From NCBI RefSeq assembly GCF_001984175.1, contig NZ_MTQP01000067.1, forward strand, positions 744,001 through 808,000: DNA of 64,000 nt, read 5' to 3'. A program made the position numbers and the translations under genes. Shown here one piece after another: positions 10,994-22,989 of the stretch (position 1 is the first letter of the stretch; the number at the start of each line of letters is the position of its first letter). Below the pieces are notes generated by a model that worked only from the letters and a program-made list of their open reading frames with translations, was not told where the DNA came from and did not search any database. Source of the DNA: Saccharothrix sp. ALI-22-I (GTDB lineage Bacteria > Actinomycetota > Actinomycetes > Mycobacteriales > Pseudonocardiaceae).

Positions 10994-12277
10994 TCAGGAG
11001 GTTTGTTGGCGGGCTCGGGCGGCTCGGGCGGCCTTGGCTCGGCGGCTGCGGAGGTACATGACCATGGCCAGGAGGATGCCCAGGCCGGCTACGGCGGTGA
11101 TCGGGCCGCCGACGTTGCCGAAGGCGGTCTGCATGGCGGAGGGTTGGGTGCCGTCGGGGGTCGAGTTGGCGACTTCGCCTACGCCGGCGCTGGTCGGCGT
11201 GGGTTCGACGGTCTTCTTCTTCGCCTGGGGCGCGCCTTCGACCAGTCGGCCGACGGGGTTGCCGGACGCGGCCGGCTCCAGGGCGAAGCCGTAGTCCAGC
11301 AGGCGGGCCGCCTGGTCGGTCATCCGGACGGGCTGCTGCTGGCCCCGCAGCAACACCACGACGAGCTTCTGGCCGTTGCGCTCCGCCGCACCGACGTAGG
11401 TGTGCTGGGCGTCGTCGGTGAACCCGGACTTCCCACCCAGAGCGCCCTGGTACGCGGTCAGCATCCGGTTGTCGTTGACGATCGGCACGGTCCCGTTGCC
11501 GTTGGCCGCCGGGAAGTCGATGCGTTGCGTCATGACGGCCTTGACGAAGTCCGGGTACTTCATCGCCTCGCGGTAGATCAGCGCCACGTCGTAGGCCGAC
11601 GTCGACGTGCCGGGCGCGTCCAGCCCGGACGGCGTCACCGCCCGCGTGTCCAGCGCACCGAGTTCGATCGCCAGCGCGTTCATCTTGCGGATCGCCGACG
11701 GCACCCCGCCCAGCCTGCGGGCCAACGCGTGCGCCACGTCGTTGCCCGACGCCATCACCAGCGCCTGGAGCATCTGCTCGACGGTGTACTCGGCGCCGTT
11801 GCGCAGACCGATGCAGGTGCACTCCTGCGCGATGTCCTCGGGCGTCGCCGCCACCGTCGCGTTCGGGGCCAGCTCCTTGGCCACCACCGTCGCGAGGAGC
11901 ACCTTGATGACCGAGGCGGGCCGCTGGCGGCCGTGCGGGTCGAGCGCGGCCAGCACGGCGCCGCTGTTCAGGTCCGCCAGGAGCCAGCTCTTGGCGGTGA
12001 TGCCGTCCGGCGGCACGGGCGCGTTCGGCGGCAGCACGAGGCCGCACTCGCCGAGGCGCTGTCCACCGACCGGGTTCTCCGGCACTTCGAGCGGTGAAGG
12101 CGGCTTCTCGCCCGGCGCGACCTCTTCGGAGGTGTCGACCGGAGGTGGCGGTGAGACCTTGTTCTCACAGGCCGGCTGGGCCACTGCGACCGGTGCGGCC
12201 GCGAACGCCGCGGTGGCCATCAGCGCGCAGGCAGCCAGAACCAGGGCAACGGGCCGTCGGAACGCGGAGGAACGCAC
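10994..12277 (-). CDS. D-alanyl-D-alanine carboxypeptidase (PBP5-like)
   Basis: Secreted, membrane-anchored serine carboxypeptidase of family S11 that trims the terminal D-Ala of peptidoglycan stem peptides; 427 residues. It has a signal peptide (about residues 1-34), a Pro-rich linker, the catalytic SxxK at S122-K125, the SGN triad at 177-179 and KSG at 283-285 in place of KTG. A single C-terminal membrane helix near residues 385-405 is followed by a basic tail. The GTG start lacks a strong ribosome site. It is divergent from the small membrane gene at 12338; the same pairing with an SCO4848-type gene is known in Streptomyces. Confidence 0.93.
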   Translation of the reverse strand: MRSSAFRRPVALVLAACALMATAAFAAAPVAVAQPACENKVSPPPPVDTSEEVAPGEKPPSPLEVPENPVGGQRLGECGLVLPPNAPVPPDGITAKSWLLADLNSGAVLAALDPHGRQRPASVIKVLLATVVAKELAPNATVAATPEDIAQECTCIGLRNGAEYTVEQMLQALVMASGNDVAHALARRLGGVPSAIRKMNALAIELGALDTRAVTPSGLDAPGTSTSAYDVALIYREAMKYPDFVKAVMTQRIDFPAANGNGTVPIVNDNRMLTAYQGALGGKSGFTDDAQHTYVGAAERNGQKLVVVLLRGQQQPVRMTDQAARLLDYGFALEPAASGNPVGRLVEGAPQAKKKTVEPTPTSAGVGEVANSTPDGTQPSAMQTAFGNVGGPITAVAGLGILLAMVMYLRSRRAKAARAARARQQTS

Positions 12278-12337
12278 CCGCCCAGGCTAGCCACCCCGGA
12301 TGAGTGACCTGCACCCGCCACGTCCGATACTGCTCCG

Positions 12338-12574
12338 GTGAAGCTCTCCCGCGGCATGTCCGTGTTCCTGCTTGCCTTCGGGGTGTGGTCCTGGGTGATC
12401 TGGCCGACCTTCCTGCAGAACATCTGGAATGACCCGCGCTCGTGGGACGCCGGCCCGACCGCGTTCTTCACCGTTCACCTGCTGCTCGTTGTCGCGTCGC
12501 TCACATTCGGCACGGTCATCGGCGTGCTGGGCGTGCGCGGTCTGCGCGCCCTGCGTGCCGCGAAAAGCGAATAA
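12338..12574 (+). CDS. SCO4848-family small membrane protein
   Basis: A 78-residue protein with two membrane helices (about 5-27 and 42-66), matching the actinobacterial SCO4848 family, which has no established function. A GATACT box at 12326-12331 ends six bases before the GTG, and no Shine-Dalgarno is present, so the mRNA may be leaderless. Its location between a PBP5-like gene and a YihY gene matches the Streptomyces arrangement from memory. Confidence 0.85.
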   Translation: MKLSRGMSVFLLAFGVWSWVIWPTFLQNIWNDPRSWDAGPTAFFTVHLLLVVASLTFGTVIGVLGVRGLRALRAAKSE

Positions 12575-12598
12575 CCCACCACACCTGGAGGCTCCGCC

Positions 12599-12946
12599 GT
12601 GGAGTTCGTGCGCCTACTGCTGGTGTTCCTGCACCTGCTCGGCATGGGCATGCTCATCGCGATGTTCTTCGTCCAGCGCCGGGCCGGGGCGGACGCCCCC
12701 CTGAACAAGGGCTGGCTGCACGGCAGCGCGCTCCAACTGTTGACCGGCGTGGCGCTGATGGGTCTGGCCCCGCTGACCGACCAGGACTACGACAACATCA
12801 AAATCGGGGTGAAACTGCTGGTGCTGGTCGTGATCGGAGGTCTGGTCGCGGTCAACCTGAGCAAGCCGAAACCCGCCACGTGGCTCACCCCGACGCTCGC
12901 CGGTCTGGTGGTCGTCAACGTCGGCATCGCGGTGTTCTGGACGTAA
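12599..12946 (+). CDS. Conserved four-helix membrane protein
   Basis: A 115-residue protein with four predicted membrane helices (around 4-24, 42-60, 70-88, 93-113) and a short loop ending QDYDNIKIGVK. A GGAGG-type site precedes the GTG at 12599 by about 8 bases. It lies 24 bases after the SCO4848-like gene and is probably cotranscribed with it. No function recognised. Confidence 0.8.
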   Translation: MEFVRLLLVFLHLLGMGMLIAMFFVQRRAGADAPLNKGWLHGSALQLLTGVALMGLAPLTDQDYDNIKIGVKLLVLVVIGGLVAVNLSKPKPATWLTPTLAGLVVVNVGIAVFWT

Positions 12947-12980
12947 ACCCGCGACGTAAACCCCGACGTGAACGCCGCGG

Positions 12981-15404
<2,424 letters not shown>

Positions 15405-15544
15405 CTGCCCAGCCTCCTCACCAACACCGTGTCACCCACGATGGAGTGAACCTTGTTGACGGACGGCCGCGAACCTACCGAAGCTATGGGGCAGGTGTGT
15501 TCGGATCGGGTTAACGCGACCGGCGGCAGAGTAACCAGAGCCGA

Positions 15545-18085
15545 TCAAGCCCTCCAGCCCAGGGGTCGGCTCACGACGTCCACTCGGCCATACGTCGTAG
15601 TGCGCTGCCTGGCCGTTCGACCGGCCAGGGCCGCCGTGGTGTGCAGCTGCTCGGCGGTGCGCGCGGAGCCGTGCTCGGAGCCGGCCATCCGGCTGATGGT
15701 CTCCTCCATGAGCGTCCCGCCCAGGTCGTTGGCGCCGCCGCGGAGCACCTCGGCGGTGCCCTCGTCGCCGAGCTTGACCCACGAGCACTGGATGTTGTCG
15801 ACCCGCCCGTGCAGGGCGAGCCGGGCGAACGCGTGCACGGCCCGGTTGTCCCGCCGCGTGGGGCCGGGGCGGGCCACGCCCGCCAGGTAGATCGGCGCGT
15901 TGCGGTGCACGAACGGCAGGCCGACGAACTCGGTGAGCCCGCCCGTGCGGTCCTGCAACGCCGCCAACGCCCGGAAGTGCCCGAGCCAGTGGCCGGGGTG
16001 GTCCACGTGGCCGTACATCATCGTGGACGACGAGCGGATGCCGACCTCGTGCGCGGTGGCCACCACGTCGAGCCAGGTCGCGGCGGGCAGCTTGCCCTTG
16101 GTCAGCACCCAGCGCACGTCGTCGTCCAGGATCTCGGCGGCGGTGCCGGGGATGGTGTCCAGGCCCGCGTCGTGCAGCTCGGTCAGCCACTCGCGCACGC
16201 TCACGCCGGCCTTGGCCGCCGCGCTGACGATCTCCATCGGGCTGAACGCGTGGACGTGCATCCCGGGGACCCTGGTCTTGATCGCCCGCACGACGTCGGC
16301 GTAGTAGGTGACCGGCAGCTTCGGGTCGATGCCGCCCTGCATGCAGACCTCGGTGGCGCCCGCGTCCCACGCCTCCTGGGCGCGGTCGGCGACCTCGGCC
16401 ACGGACAGCCGGAACGCGTCCGCGTCCCGCTCCCGCTGGGCGAACGCGCAGAAGCGGCAGCCGACGTAGCAGACGTTGGAGAAGTTGATGTTGCGGTTGA
16501 CCACGTAGGTGACGTCGTCGCCGACCACCTCGGCGCGCAGTTCGTCGGCGAGCCTGGCCATGGTCTCCAGGGCCGCGCCGTCGGCGGTGAGCAGCGCCAT
16601 CGCGGCGTCCGTGTCGTCCAGGATCTTGGCCGGGTCCGACTCGGCGAGCCTGAGGGCGCGTGCGGCGTCCTCGGGCAGCCTCTCGACGGCCTTGGGGACG
16701 CTCAACGACGCCCAGTCGCCGTAGACGCTGTCGAAGTCGCCACGGCGGTCCTCGGTGCGCCCCTCGGTGTCGATGGCGGTGTTCAGGTCGGCCCGGCCGT
16801 AGGTGTCGAGCCCGCCGTCCGGCTCCTGCCAGTCGCGGCCGACGACCGGGGCGTCCGGCTCGGCCAGCCCGTCCTCCCGCGCCAGCGCGGAGACGTGCGC
16901 GGTGAGGCGGGTGTCGATCCACTGGCCGGCGGTCGCGGTCACGTACCGCGGGTAGACGGCGAGGCGTTCTTGCAGGTCGAAGCCCGCTTCGCGGGTGTGC
17001 TCGGCGAGCGCGTCCACCTGCGGCCACGGCCGTTCGGGGTTGACGTGGTCCGGCGTCACCGGCGACACGCCACCCCAGTCGTCGATGCCCGCGCGCAGCA
17101 TCAGGCCGAACTCGCCGCCGACCAGGTTCGGCGGCGCCTGCACGCTCGTGGACGACGGCATGACCAGCCGTGCCACCGCGATCGTGGCGGCCAGTTCGCG
17201 CAGGTCGGCGTCCGGCATGCCGCGCATCGCGGTGTCCGGCTTGGCGCGGAAGTTCTGGATGATCACTTCCTGGATGTGCCCGTACTGGCGGGCGATACCG
17301 CGCATGGCCAGCAACGACTCGGCGCGCTCTGTGATCGTCTCGCCGATGCCGATCAGGATGCCGGTGGTGAACGGCACGTTCACCCGGCCCGCGTCGGTGA
17401 GCACCCGCAGCCGAACCGCGGGTTCCTTGTCCGGGCTGCCGTAGTGCGCGCCGCCCTTCTCCGACCACAGCCGCTCGGCCGTGGTCTCCAGCATCATCCC
17501 CATGCTGGCCGCGACCGGCCGCAGCCGCTGCAACTCCTCCCAGCTCAGCACGCCGGGGTTGAGGTGCGGCAGCAGTCCGGTCTCCTCCAGCACGGCGATC
17601 GCACTGGCCCGCACGTAGTCCAGCGTCGAGGAGTAGCCGCGCGCCTCCAGCCACTCGCGCGCCTGCGGCCACCGCTCCTCGGGCCGGTCACCCAGCGTGA
17701 AGAGAGCTTCCTTGCAGCCCTGGGCGGCGGCCCGGCGGGCGATGTCCAGCACCTCGTCCCGTTCCAGGAACGCGGCGGGCAGCTTGTGCGGGACGGTCGC
17801 GAACGTGCAGTAGTGACAGCGGTCCTGACACAGGCGGGTCAGCGGGATGAACGCGTTGCGGCTGTAGGTGACGACGCCCGGCCGCCCCTCCGCCAGCAGG
17901 TGTGCGTCGCGCACCCGGCCCGCGGCGTCCAGCAGCACGTCCAGGTCGTCACCGCGGGCGTGCAGCAGCACGGCGGCCTCGGTGACGTCCAGCACGGCGC
18001 CGTCGGCGGCACGGCGCAACGCGCGTCGCATCGCCGACGGGCTCGGCGTCGGCTCCGGCGGGGTGATCGAGATGTCCACGGCCAC
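15545..18085 (-). CDS. fbiC: Bifunctional FO synthase (CofG-CofH fusion)
   Basis: Makes 7,8-didemethyl-8-hydroxy-5-deazariboflavin, the chromophore of cofactor F420, from tyrosine and a ribityl-diaminouracil. The 846-residue protein has two radical SAM halves: CofG with the CxxxCxxC cluster at C86, C90, C93, and CofH with C539, C543, C546. Length is typical for actinobacterial FbiC. The GTG at 18085 is used; a second GTG two codons later is possible. It stands alone, with no other F420 gene in the window. Confidence 0.96.
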   Translation of the reverse strand: MAVDISITPPEPTPSPSAMRRALRRAADGAVLDVTEAAVLLHARGDDLDVLLDAAGRVRDAHLLAEGRPGVVTYSRNAFIPLTRLCQDRCHYCTFATVPHKLPAAFLERDEVLDIARRAAAQGCKEALFTLGDRPEERWPQAREWLEARGYSSTLDYVRASAIAVLEETGLLPHLNPGVLSWEELQRLRPVAASMGMMLETTAERLWSEKGGAHYGSPDKEPAVRLRVLTDAGRVNVPFTTGILIGIGETITERAESLLAMRGIARQYGHIQEVIIQNFRAKPDTAMRGMPDADLRELAATIAVARLVMPSSTSVQAPPNLVGGEFGLMLRAGIDDWGGVSPVTPDHVNPERPWPQVDALAEHTREAGFDLQERLAVYPRYVTATAGQWIDTRLTAHVSALAREDGLAEPDAPVVGRDWQEPDGGLDTYGRADLNTAIDTEGRTEDRRGDFDSVYGDWASLSVPKAVERLPEDAARALRLAESDPAKILDDTDAAMALLTADGAALETMARLADELRAEVVGDDVTYVVNRNINFSNVCYVGCRFCAFAQRERDADAFRLSVAEVADRAQEAWDAGATEVCMQGGIDPKLPVTYYADVVRAIKTRVPGMHVHAFSPMEIVSAAAKAGVSVREWLTELHDAGLDTIPGTAAEILDDDVRWVLTKGKLPAATWLDVVATAHEVGIRSSSTMMYGHVDHPGHWLGHFRALAALQDRTGGLTEFVGLPFVHRNAPIYLAGVARPGPTRRDNRAVHAFARLALHGRVDNIQCSWVKLGDEGTAEVLRGGANDLGGTLMEETISRMAGSEHGSARTAEQLHTTAALAGRTARQRTTTYGRVDVVSRPLGWRA

Positions 18086-18157
18086 GACAACGACCTTATG
18101 TGCGGAAAATTCCTGATCAGGCCAGGAGTGATTTCCAGCACTGCGGACTTCCCGCGT

Positions 18158-18209
18158 TCTACCGGTGCTCTAGCGGTGCTCTTGTGGTGTTCTAGTGGTG
18201 TTCTAGCGG
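18158..18209. repeat. 11-bp tandem repeat array
   Basis: Four and a half units of a TCTAGYGGTGY consensus at 18158, 18169, 18180, 18191 and 18202, each exactly 11 bp, about one helical turn. The array lies between fbiC and the broken HEPN gene and runs into the end of the latter's frame. Confidence 0.75.
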
Positions 18210-18623
18210 ACCGGTGCCCTCCCGGCGACGAGGAGTTCGGTGTTGCGGTCAGTAACCGCGCCGACCGCGTTCGGGTCGGCGTGCGGGTCGTTGAACGCGA
18301 ACTCGCGGGCCAGTGCGGCGAGGCCGCGGGGCGAGAAGTCGTCGTAGTCGGCCTGGTAGGGCGCGTCACCGTCGACCAGGGTCGTGAACAGGGACGCGGA
18401 ACGCGACGATCCGATTGACGTCCGGATGGCCGACGCGAGCTCGGCATCCACCTTGCGAAGCTGGTTCAGGGCTTCACCGATGATCTCGAACTGCCGCTCG
18501 ACCGCCGACCTCAGCATGGCGTCCGACTCGTAGTCCGTGAACGACTTGCCCGCACTGAACTGACGCAGCAGGTCAACGGCGTGCAGCGCGTCCCAGAGGT
18601 TAGGCGCGGGGATCAGGCCGCAT
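18203..18623 (-). pseudogene. Broken HEPN (DUF86) toxin partner
   Basis: Conceptual translation begins MRPDPRA at an ATG (18621-18623) overlapping the MNT gene, then hits a stop; removing one base near 18600 restores LWDALHAVDLLRQFSAG and RSAVERQFEIIGEALNQ, typical of DUF86/HEPN. A second frame break near 18422-18426 moves PDVNRIVAFRVPVH to another frame, which stops at 18366-18368. The expected RNase motif Rx4-6H is thus lost. Sequence after that is not HEPN-like and stays open to 18203. At least two frameshifts plus a replaced 3' end make it non-functional; the first 35 or so codons of the old gene are still clear. Confidence 0.8.
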
Positions 18624-18921
18624 ACAGCTGTTCCCTGGTTTCCATCACGCGCTGCCGGAAGTAAGGGTTGCGGATGCTCGAACCGCTCACGAGATCGACC
18701 TGTCGGTTGAAGATCCGCTCCAGCCCTTCCTTCAGGGCGAAGTAGTTGCCGAAGTGGTCGAAGCCCGGCCGAACGTCGAACTCCACCAGAACGTCAACGT
18801 CACTCGACACCAAGTCGAACGAGTCACCGACAGCGGACCCGAACACGTCCAGACGTCGGACGCCCAACGCACGGCACAGCTCCTCGACCTCGGACAGTCT
18901 GGCTGCGATGATCTCGTGCAC
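18613..18921 (-). CDS. MNT-type nucleotidyltransferase (antitoxin)
   Basis: A 102-residue minimal nucleotidyltransferase with the diagnostic GSAVGDSFDLVSSDVDVLVEF-region: Gly-Ser, then Asp-x-Asp nine residues on. In MNT/HEPN pairs this protein neutralises the HEPN RNase, in studied cases by AMPylating it. GTG at 18921 is chosen because GGGAGG lies 7 bases upstream; the frame is open further up to 18975. It lies 16 bases downstream of xthA and overlaps the start of the broken HEPN gene. Confidence 0.8.
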   Translation of the reverse strand: MHEIIAARLSEVEELCRALGVRRLDVFGSAVGDSFDLVSSDVDVLVEFDVRPGFDHFGNYFALKEGLERIFNRQVDLVSGSSIRNPYFRQRVMETREQLYAA

Positions 18922-18937
18922 GGACGTCACCTCCCGC

Positions 18938-19762
18938 TCACGATTGTGCCTGATCTCCGGCCTGCGGCCAGTCAAACGTCACCGTCACGGGAGCGTGGTC
19001 CGACCAGCGCTCGCCGTAGGTGGCGGCGCGTTCGACCACGGCGGTCTTCGCGGTCCGGGCCAGGCCCTCGGTGGCCACGTGGAGGTCGATGCGCCAGCCG
19101 GAGTCGTTGTCGAACGCCTTGCCGCGGTACGACCACCAGGTGTACGGGCCGGTCGCGTCGGGGTGCAGGGAGCGCACGACGTCGACATACCGGGCCTCAC
19201 CGAACACGCGGTCCATCCACGCGCGTTCCTCGGGCAGGAACCCGGACGACTTCTGGTTCGTCTTCCACGCCTTCAGGTCCTCCGGCCGGTGCGCGATGTT
19301 CCAGTCGCCGCAGACCAGCACCTCGCGCCCGTCGGCGGCGGCCTTGTCGCGCAGTTCCACCAGGTACGGCAGGAACGCGGCCATGAACCGGTCCTTCTCG
19401 TCCTGCCGCGGCGTGCCGACGTCACCGCTGGGCAGGTAGAGCGACGCCACCACGACGTCGGCCAACTCGACCTCGACGTACCGGCCGGAGTGCTCGAACT
19501 CCGACACCCCGAACCCGATCCGGACGGCCTCCGGCGCGACCCGCGTCAGCACCGCGACCCCGTTGCGCCCCTTCACCTCGGAGTGCGCGTGCGCCACGTG
19601 CCAACCGGAAGGTGCCCGCACCTCGTCGGACAACTGCCCCGGCTCGGCCCGCACCTCCTGCAGGCACACGACGTCCGCGGACGTCGCGGCCAGCCACTCC
19701 AGGTAGCCCTTCTTGGCGGCCGCACGCAGCCCGTTGACGTTGATCGTCGAGACAGTCAGCAC
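18938..19762 (-). CDS. xthA: Exodeoxyribonuclease III
   Basis: AP endonuclease/3'-5' exonuclease of the EEP family, 274 residues, used in base excision repair. Metal-binding and catalytic residues are visible: N10 in the NVNGLR motif, E36 in LQEVR, D153 and N155 in CGDWNIAH, and D255-H256 in SDHAPV. The GTG start is 9 bases after the stop of the upstream 72-residue gene, so the genes form a small operon. Confidence 0.94.
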   Translation of the reverse strand: MLTVSTINVNGLRAAAKKGYLEWLAATSADVVCLQEVRAEPGQLSDEVRAPSGWHVAHAHSEVKGRNGVAVLTRVAPEAVRIGFGVSEFEHSGRYVEVELADVVVASLYLPSGDVGTPRQDEKDRFMAAFLPYLVELRDKAAADGREVLVCGDWNIAHRPEDLKAWKTNQKSSGFLPEERAWMDRVFGEARYVDVVRSLHPDATGPYTWWSYRGKAFDNDSGWRIDLHVATEGLARTAKTAVVERAATYGERWSDHAPVTVTFDWPQAGDQAQS

Positions 19763-19771
19763 CGGCGCAGC

Positions 19772-19990
19772 CTATCCGCGCTCGGCCACCGCCCAGCCGT
19801 ACGGGTATTCCGCGCCACACCGCGCGCAGAACGCGACCAGCCCCATCATCAGCACCAACGGACTGCTGCCCTCGGGTGACGGCACCCCGGCGATGTCGTG
19901 CCCGTCCACCGACGCGCGCAGAGCGGGCCACTCCGGCTCGCACGCGCACGTCACCACGTCACGGCGGAACGGCCGCCACTTGAAGAACAT
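19772..19990 (-). CDS. Small cysteine-containing protein
   Basis: A 72-residue protein with CAC near residue 15 and CARCGAEYPYG near the C-terminus, a pattern that could bind one zinc. It is tightly spaced between an SH3-like gene (12 bases upstream) and xthA (9 bases downstream). No named family is recognised. Confidence 0.6.
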   Translation of the reverse strand: MFFKWRPFRRDVVTCACEPEWPALRASVDGHDIAGVPSPEGSSPLVLMMGLVAFCARCGAEYPYGWAVAERG

Positions 19991-20002
19991 CCACCAATCA
20001 CA

Positions 20003-20320
20003 TCACGCGCAACTGCTGTCCGAGGTGGGCGTCACGAACTCGTCCTTCACCCACCGCCCGTCGGACAGCAACCGGAACCCGTTCACCACCTGCCGTTCGG
20101 CCCCCGCCACCGCGTCACGCCGCATGGTCGCCACGATCGGCTGGGTGTCGGCCGGCCCGGACCGGACGTTGAGGATGTCGGCGATCACGGTCACCCTGCA
20201 CTCGCGGGCGGCGACTTCCTCCACCCCCAACTTCTTCACCTCGTTGGTCACGTACATGAACCCGGCCGCCGCCAGCACCCCGACGACGACCAGACCACGC
20301 GTAGGAATCCCGAACATCAC
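20003..20320 (-). CDS. Membrane-anchored SH3-like protein
   Basis: A 105-residue protein with one N-terminal membrane helix (about residues 9-26) and an extracytoplasmic bacterial SH3-like domain: VIADILNVRSGPADTQPIV is the standard opening of an SH3_3 domain, and the rest ends in DGRWVKDEFV. A Cys pair (C41 and C104) could form a disulfide. Such domains often bind cell wall. First gene of the apparent operon leading to xthA. Confidence 0.75.
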   Translation of the reverse strand: MMFGIPTRGLVVVGVLAAAGFMYVTNEVKKLGVEEVAARECRVTVIADILNVRSGPADTQPIVATMRRDAVAGAERQVVNGFRLLSDGRWVKDEFVTPTSDSSCA

Positions 20321-20424
20321 GCCTCCCCGGCACCTCTTCTGAAGTGCAGATATAGCGCGCCGGACACCGGCCTACACCGGCCCCGGCCACAATCCACTCC
20401 ACCGGGAAACCGAACGGGTGAGCC

Positions 20425-20515
20425 CGCTACCCGGACAGACCCGGACGGGACCGGACGGACCCGGACAGTGCTCCGGAGACGGATCAGGGGACCGCCCGGA
20501 AGCGGTCCCCTGATC
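20425..20515 (-). terminator. icd terminator with CCGGAC repeats behind it
   Basis: A perfect 14-bp stem, GATCAGGGGACCGC (20482-20495) and its complement (20502-20515), with a 6-base loop, lies 20 bases past the icd stop. Behind it (20425-20465) CCGGAC occurs five times at irregular short spacing, of unknown meaning. Confidence 0.8.
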
Positions 20516-20535
20516 AACCTCGCGAAGAACAGGCG

Positions 20536-21756
20536 TCAGCCGGCCATCTTCTTCTGGAGGTTCTCGTCCAGCGTGCCGAGGAAGTCCTCGGTGGTCAGCC
20601 ACTCCTGGTCCGGGCCGACGAGCGAAGCCAGGTCCTTGGTCATCCGGCCGCTCTCGACGGTCTCGACGATGACCTGCTCCAGCGTCTCCGCGAAGCCCGT
20701 CACCTCCGGCGTGCCGTCCAGCTTGCCGCGGTGCTTCAGACCACCCGTCCACGCGAAGATCGACGCGATCGGGTTGGTGGAGGTCGGCTTGCCCGCCTGG
20801 TGCTGGCGGAAGTGCCGGGTGACCGTGCCGTGCGCGGCCTCGGCCTCGACGGTCTTGCCGTCCGGCGTCATCAGCACCGACGTCATCAGGCCCAGCGAGC
20901 CGAAGCCCTGCGCGACCGTGTCGGACTGCACGTCACCGTCGTAGTTCTTGCAGGCCCAGACGTAGCCGCCCTCCCACTTCATGGCGGCGGCGACCATGTC
21001 GTCGATCAGGCGGTGCTCGTAGGTGAGGCCCGCCGTGTCGAACTGCGCCTTGAACTCCTCCTCGAACACCTTCTGGAAGATGTCCTTGAACGCACCGTCG
21101 TACGCCTTGAGGATGGTGTTCTTGGTCGACATGTACACCGGGTAGTTGCGCTGCAACCCGTACGAGAACGAGGCCCGCGCGAAGTCCTCGATGGACTTGT
21201 TGAAGTTGTACATGCCCATCGCCACGCCGCCGTCGGGGCCGTAGTTGGCGACCACGTGCTTGATCGGCTCGGAGCCGTCCTCGGGCGTGAACGTGATGGT
21301 GAGCTCACCCGCGCCGGGGACCTTGAAGTTGGTCGCCTTGTACTGGTCACCGTGGGCGTGACGGCCGATGATGATCGGCTTGGTCCAGCCCGGCACCAGC
21401 CGCGGGATGTTGGAGATGATGATCGGCTCGCGGAACACCACGCCGCCGAGGATGTTGCGGATCGTGCCGTTCGGCGAGACCCACATCTTCTTCAGGCCGA
21501 ACTCCTCGACCCGCGCCTCGTCCGGCGTGATGGTGGCGCACTTCACGCCGACGCCGTGCTTCTTGATGGCGTGCGCGGAGTCGATCGTGACCTGGTCGTC
21601 GGTCGCGTCCCGGTGCTCGATGCCCAGGTCGTAGTACTCGAGGTTGACGTCCAGGTACGGGTGGATCAACTTGTCCTTGATGAACTGCCAGATGATCCGG
21701 GTCATCTCGTCGCCGTCAAGCTCGACGACGGTCCCCTGAACCTTGATCTTGCCCAT
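20536..21756 (-). CDS. icd: NADP-dependent isocitrate dehydrogenase
   Basis: TCA-cycle enzyme converting isocitrate to 2-oxoglutarate; 406 residues, the homodimeric eukaryote-like subfamily also seen as Icd1 in mycobacteria. Visible: substrate-phosphate loop [24 protein letters not shown], active-site YKGN-region equivalents, and NYDGDVQSD plus [12 protein letters not shown] for metal and NADP. The ATG at 21756 (MGKIKVQG) has a GAGGAG site about 9 bases upstream; a frame extension to 21795 is unsupported. The 280 bases upstream hold only its promoter region and no gene. Confidence 0.96.
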   Translation of the reverse strand: MGKIKVQGTVVELDGDEMTRIIWQFIKDKLIHPYLDVNLEYYDLGIEHRDATDDQVTIDSAHAIKKHGVGVKCATITPDEARVEEFGLKKMWVSPNGTIRNILGGVVFREPIIISNIPRLVPGWTKPIIIGRHAHGDQYKATNFKVPGAGELTITFTPEDGSEPIKHVVANYGPDGGVAMGMYNFNKSIEDFARASFSYGLQRNYPVYMSTKNTILKAYDGAFKDIFQKVFEEEFKAQFDTAGLTYEHRLIDDMVAAAMKWEGGYVWACKNYDGDVQSDTVAQGFGSLGLMTSVLMTPDGKTVEAEAAHGTVTRHFRQHQAGKPTSTNPIASIFAWTGGLKHRGKLDGTPEVTGFAETLEQVIVETVESGRMTKDLASLVGPDQEWLTTEDFLGTLDENLQKKMAG

Positions 21757-22036
21757 ACTCAGGGCGCTCCTCTCGCGACAATGCAAGCAAGACAAGCGTA
21801 CTGCTATGTCGGGTTGCTTGCGTCCACCTCGACTGAAAAGGGAACGGCGTCACACCGGCAGGACGCCGCGGACGGGGTGGCACGGGTGTTCTCCCGCCCA
21901 ATACAACCAGCCGCGCCGCCGGTCCGCTCCACGGGGACGATCCAGGGCCGGAATCGAACACGCGTTCGCGGTTGCCGCCGCCGCACGCCGACAGCCCGCT
22001 AACCTCGCATCCGAACGAGTGAACAAGGGGGCAGCG

Positions 22037-22843
22037 TTGTCGACGGGTCCAACCCACGCCATGAGCGGTCTGCTGGCCTGGGCCGCAGTGACCGCCATCG
22101 CGGAGAACCACCCCATCGGCCAGCTCACGCCGCAGAGTTGGGCGGTCGGCGCGGTGCTCGCCACCGGCGCCGCCCTGCTGCCCGACCTCGACCACCCGTC
22201 GTCCACCATCTCGCGCACGTTCGGGCCGATCAGCGCGGGCGCGTCCGCGCTGATCAACACGATCAGCTCGTTCGTCTACCGCACCACCCGCACCCGCAAG
22301 GACTCGAACCGGGACGGCGGCCACCGCGGCCTCACGCACACGCTGGTGTTCGCGCTCGCCGCCGCGATCGGCACGACGGCCGTAGTCCAGCAGTCGCAGA
22401 AGTGGGCGCTGCCGGTGCTGATGTTCGTTTTCGCGGGCCTGGCCGTGCGCGGCATCATGAACGACTGGTGCCCGCAGAGGGACGCCCTGCTCATCACCGG
22501 TGTCTCGGCCGCGATCACCTTCGCCTGCGTGGCCTGGACCGCGCAGACACCGGCCAGTGCGGCGGCGTGCGGCGTGGCGGTCGGCGTCGGCTGCGTGGCC
22601 CACTACCTGGGTGACGCGATCACCGAACAGGGCTGTCCGATCCTGTGGCCGATCCCGCTGATGGGCAAGACGTGGTTCCCCGTCGCACCGCCGAAGATCA
22701 TGCGGATGCAGACCGGCGGCAAGGTCGAGATGGCGATCGTCGGCCCGTTGATCACGATCCTGAGCGTCTGGCTGTCCGCCGCGGCCCTCCAGCAGGCGGG
22801 CGCGATCCCGTTCCTCGAAAGTTTCGACCTGCTACCTATCTAG
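22037..22843 (+). CDS. YdjM-like membrane-bound metal-dependent hydrolase
   Basis: A 268-residue integral membrane protein of the YdjM/DUF457 family. Conserved polar residues within the helices include PDLDHPSS, GGHRGLTHT and HYLGDAITEQG, which would form a metal site. Real substrate unknown. TTG at 22037 is preferred since AAGGGGG lies 6 bases upstream; an in-frame GTG at 22019 is the alternative. It is divergent from icd. Confidence 0.8.
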   Translation: MSTGPTHAMSGLLAWAAVTAIAENHPIGQLTPQSWAVGAVLATGAALLPDLDHPSSTISRTFGPISAGASALINTISSFVYRTTRTRKDSNRDGGHRGLTHTLVFALAAAIGTTAVVQQSQKWALPVLMFVFAGLAVRGIMNDWCPQRDALLITGVSAAITFACVAWTAQTPASAAACGVAVGVGCVAHYLGDAITEQGCPILWPIPLMGKTWFPVAPPKIMRMQTGGKVEMAIVGPLITILSVWLSAAALQQAGAIPFLESFDLLPI

Positions 22844-22944
22844 ATTTCAGATAACGGCCATTCGGCGGCTACCACTTCATCACCCGATCGGACTAGTCTC
22901 CACGAAATCCCGTCCCGCGCTGACCCGCGTCGAGGAGGACTTTC

Positions 22945-22989
22945 GTGCCCCACCACACGCACGACAACGATGTCGAGGCGGCCGGATGA
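22945..22989 (+). CDS. 14-residue leader ORF coupled to the next gene
   Basis: GTG at 22945 has a strong GAGGAGG site (22932-22938) 6 bases upstream and encodes MPHHTHDNDVEAAG before a TGA at 22987-22989. That stop overlaps the ATG of the next gene (ATGA at 22986), which has no ribosome site of its own. This is the layout of a translational-coupling leader; three His in six codons are notable. Too short to prove by sequence. Confidence 0.5.
   Translation: MPHHTHDNDVEAAG

Noticed and set aside
15641-18418. A 925-codon plus-strand frame across fbiC
   Set aside because: Antisense shadow; both radical SAM clusters are on the minus strand.
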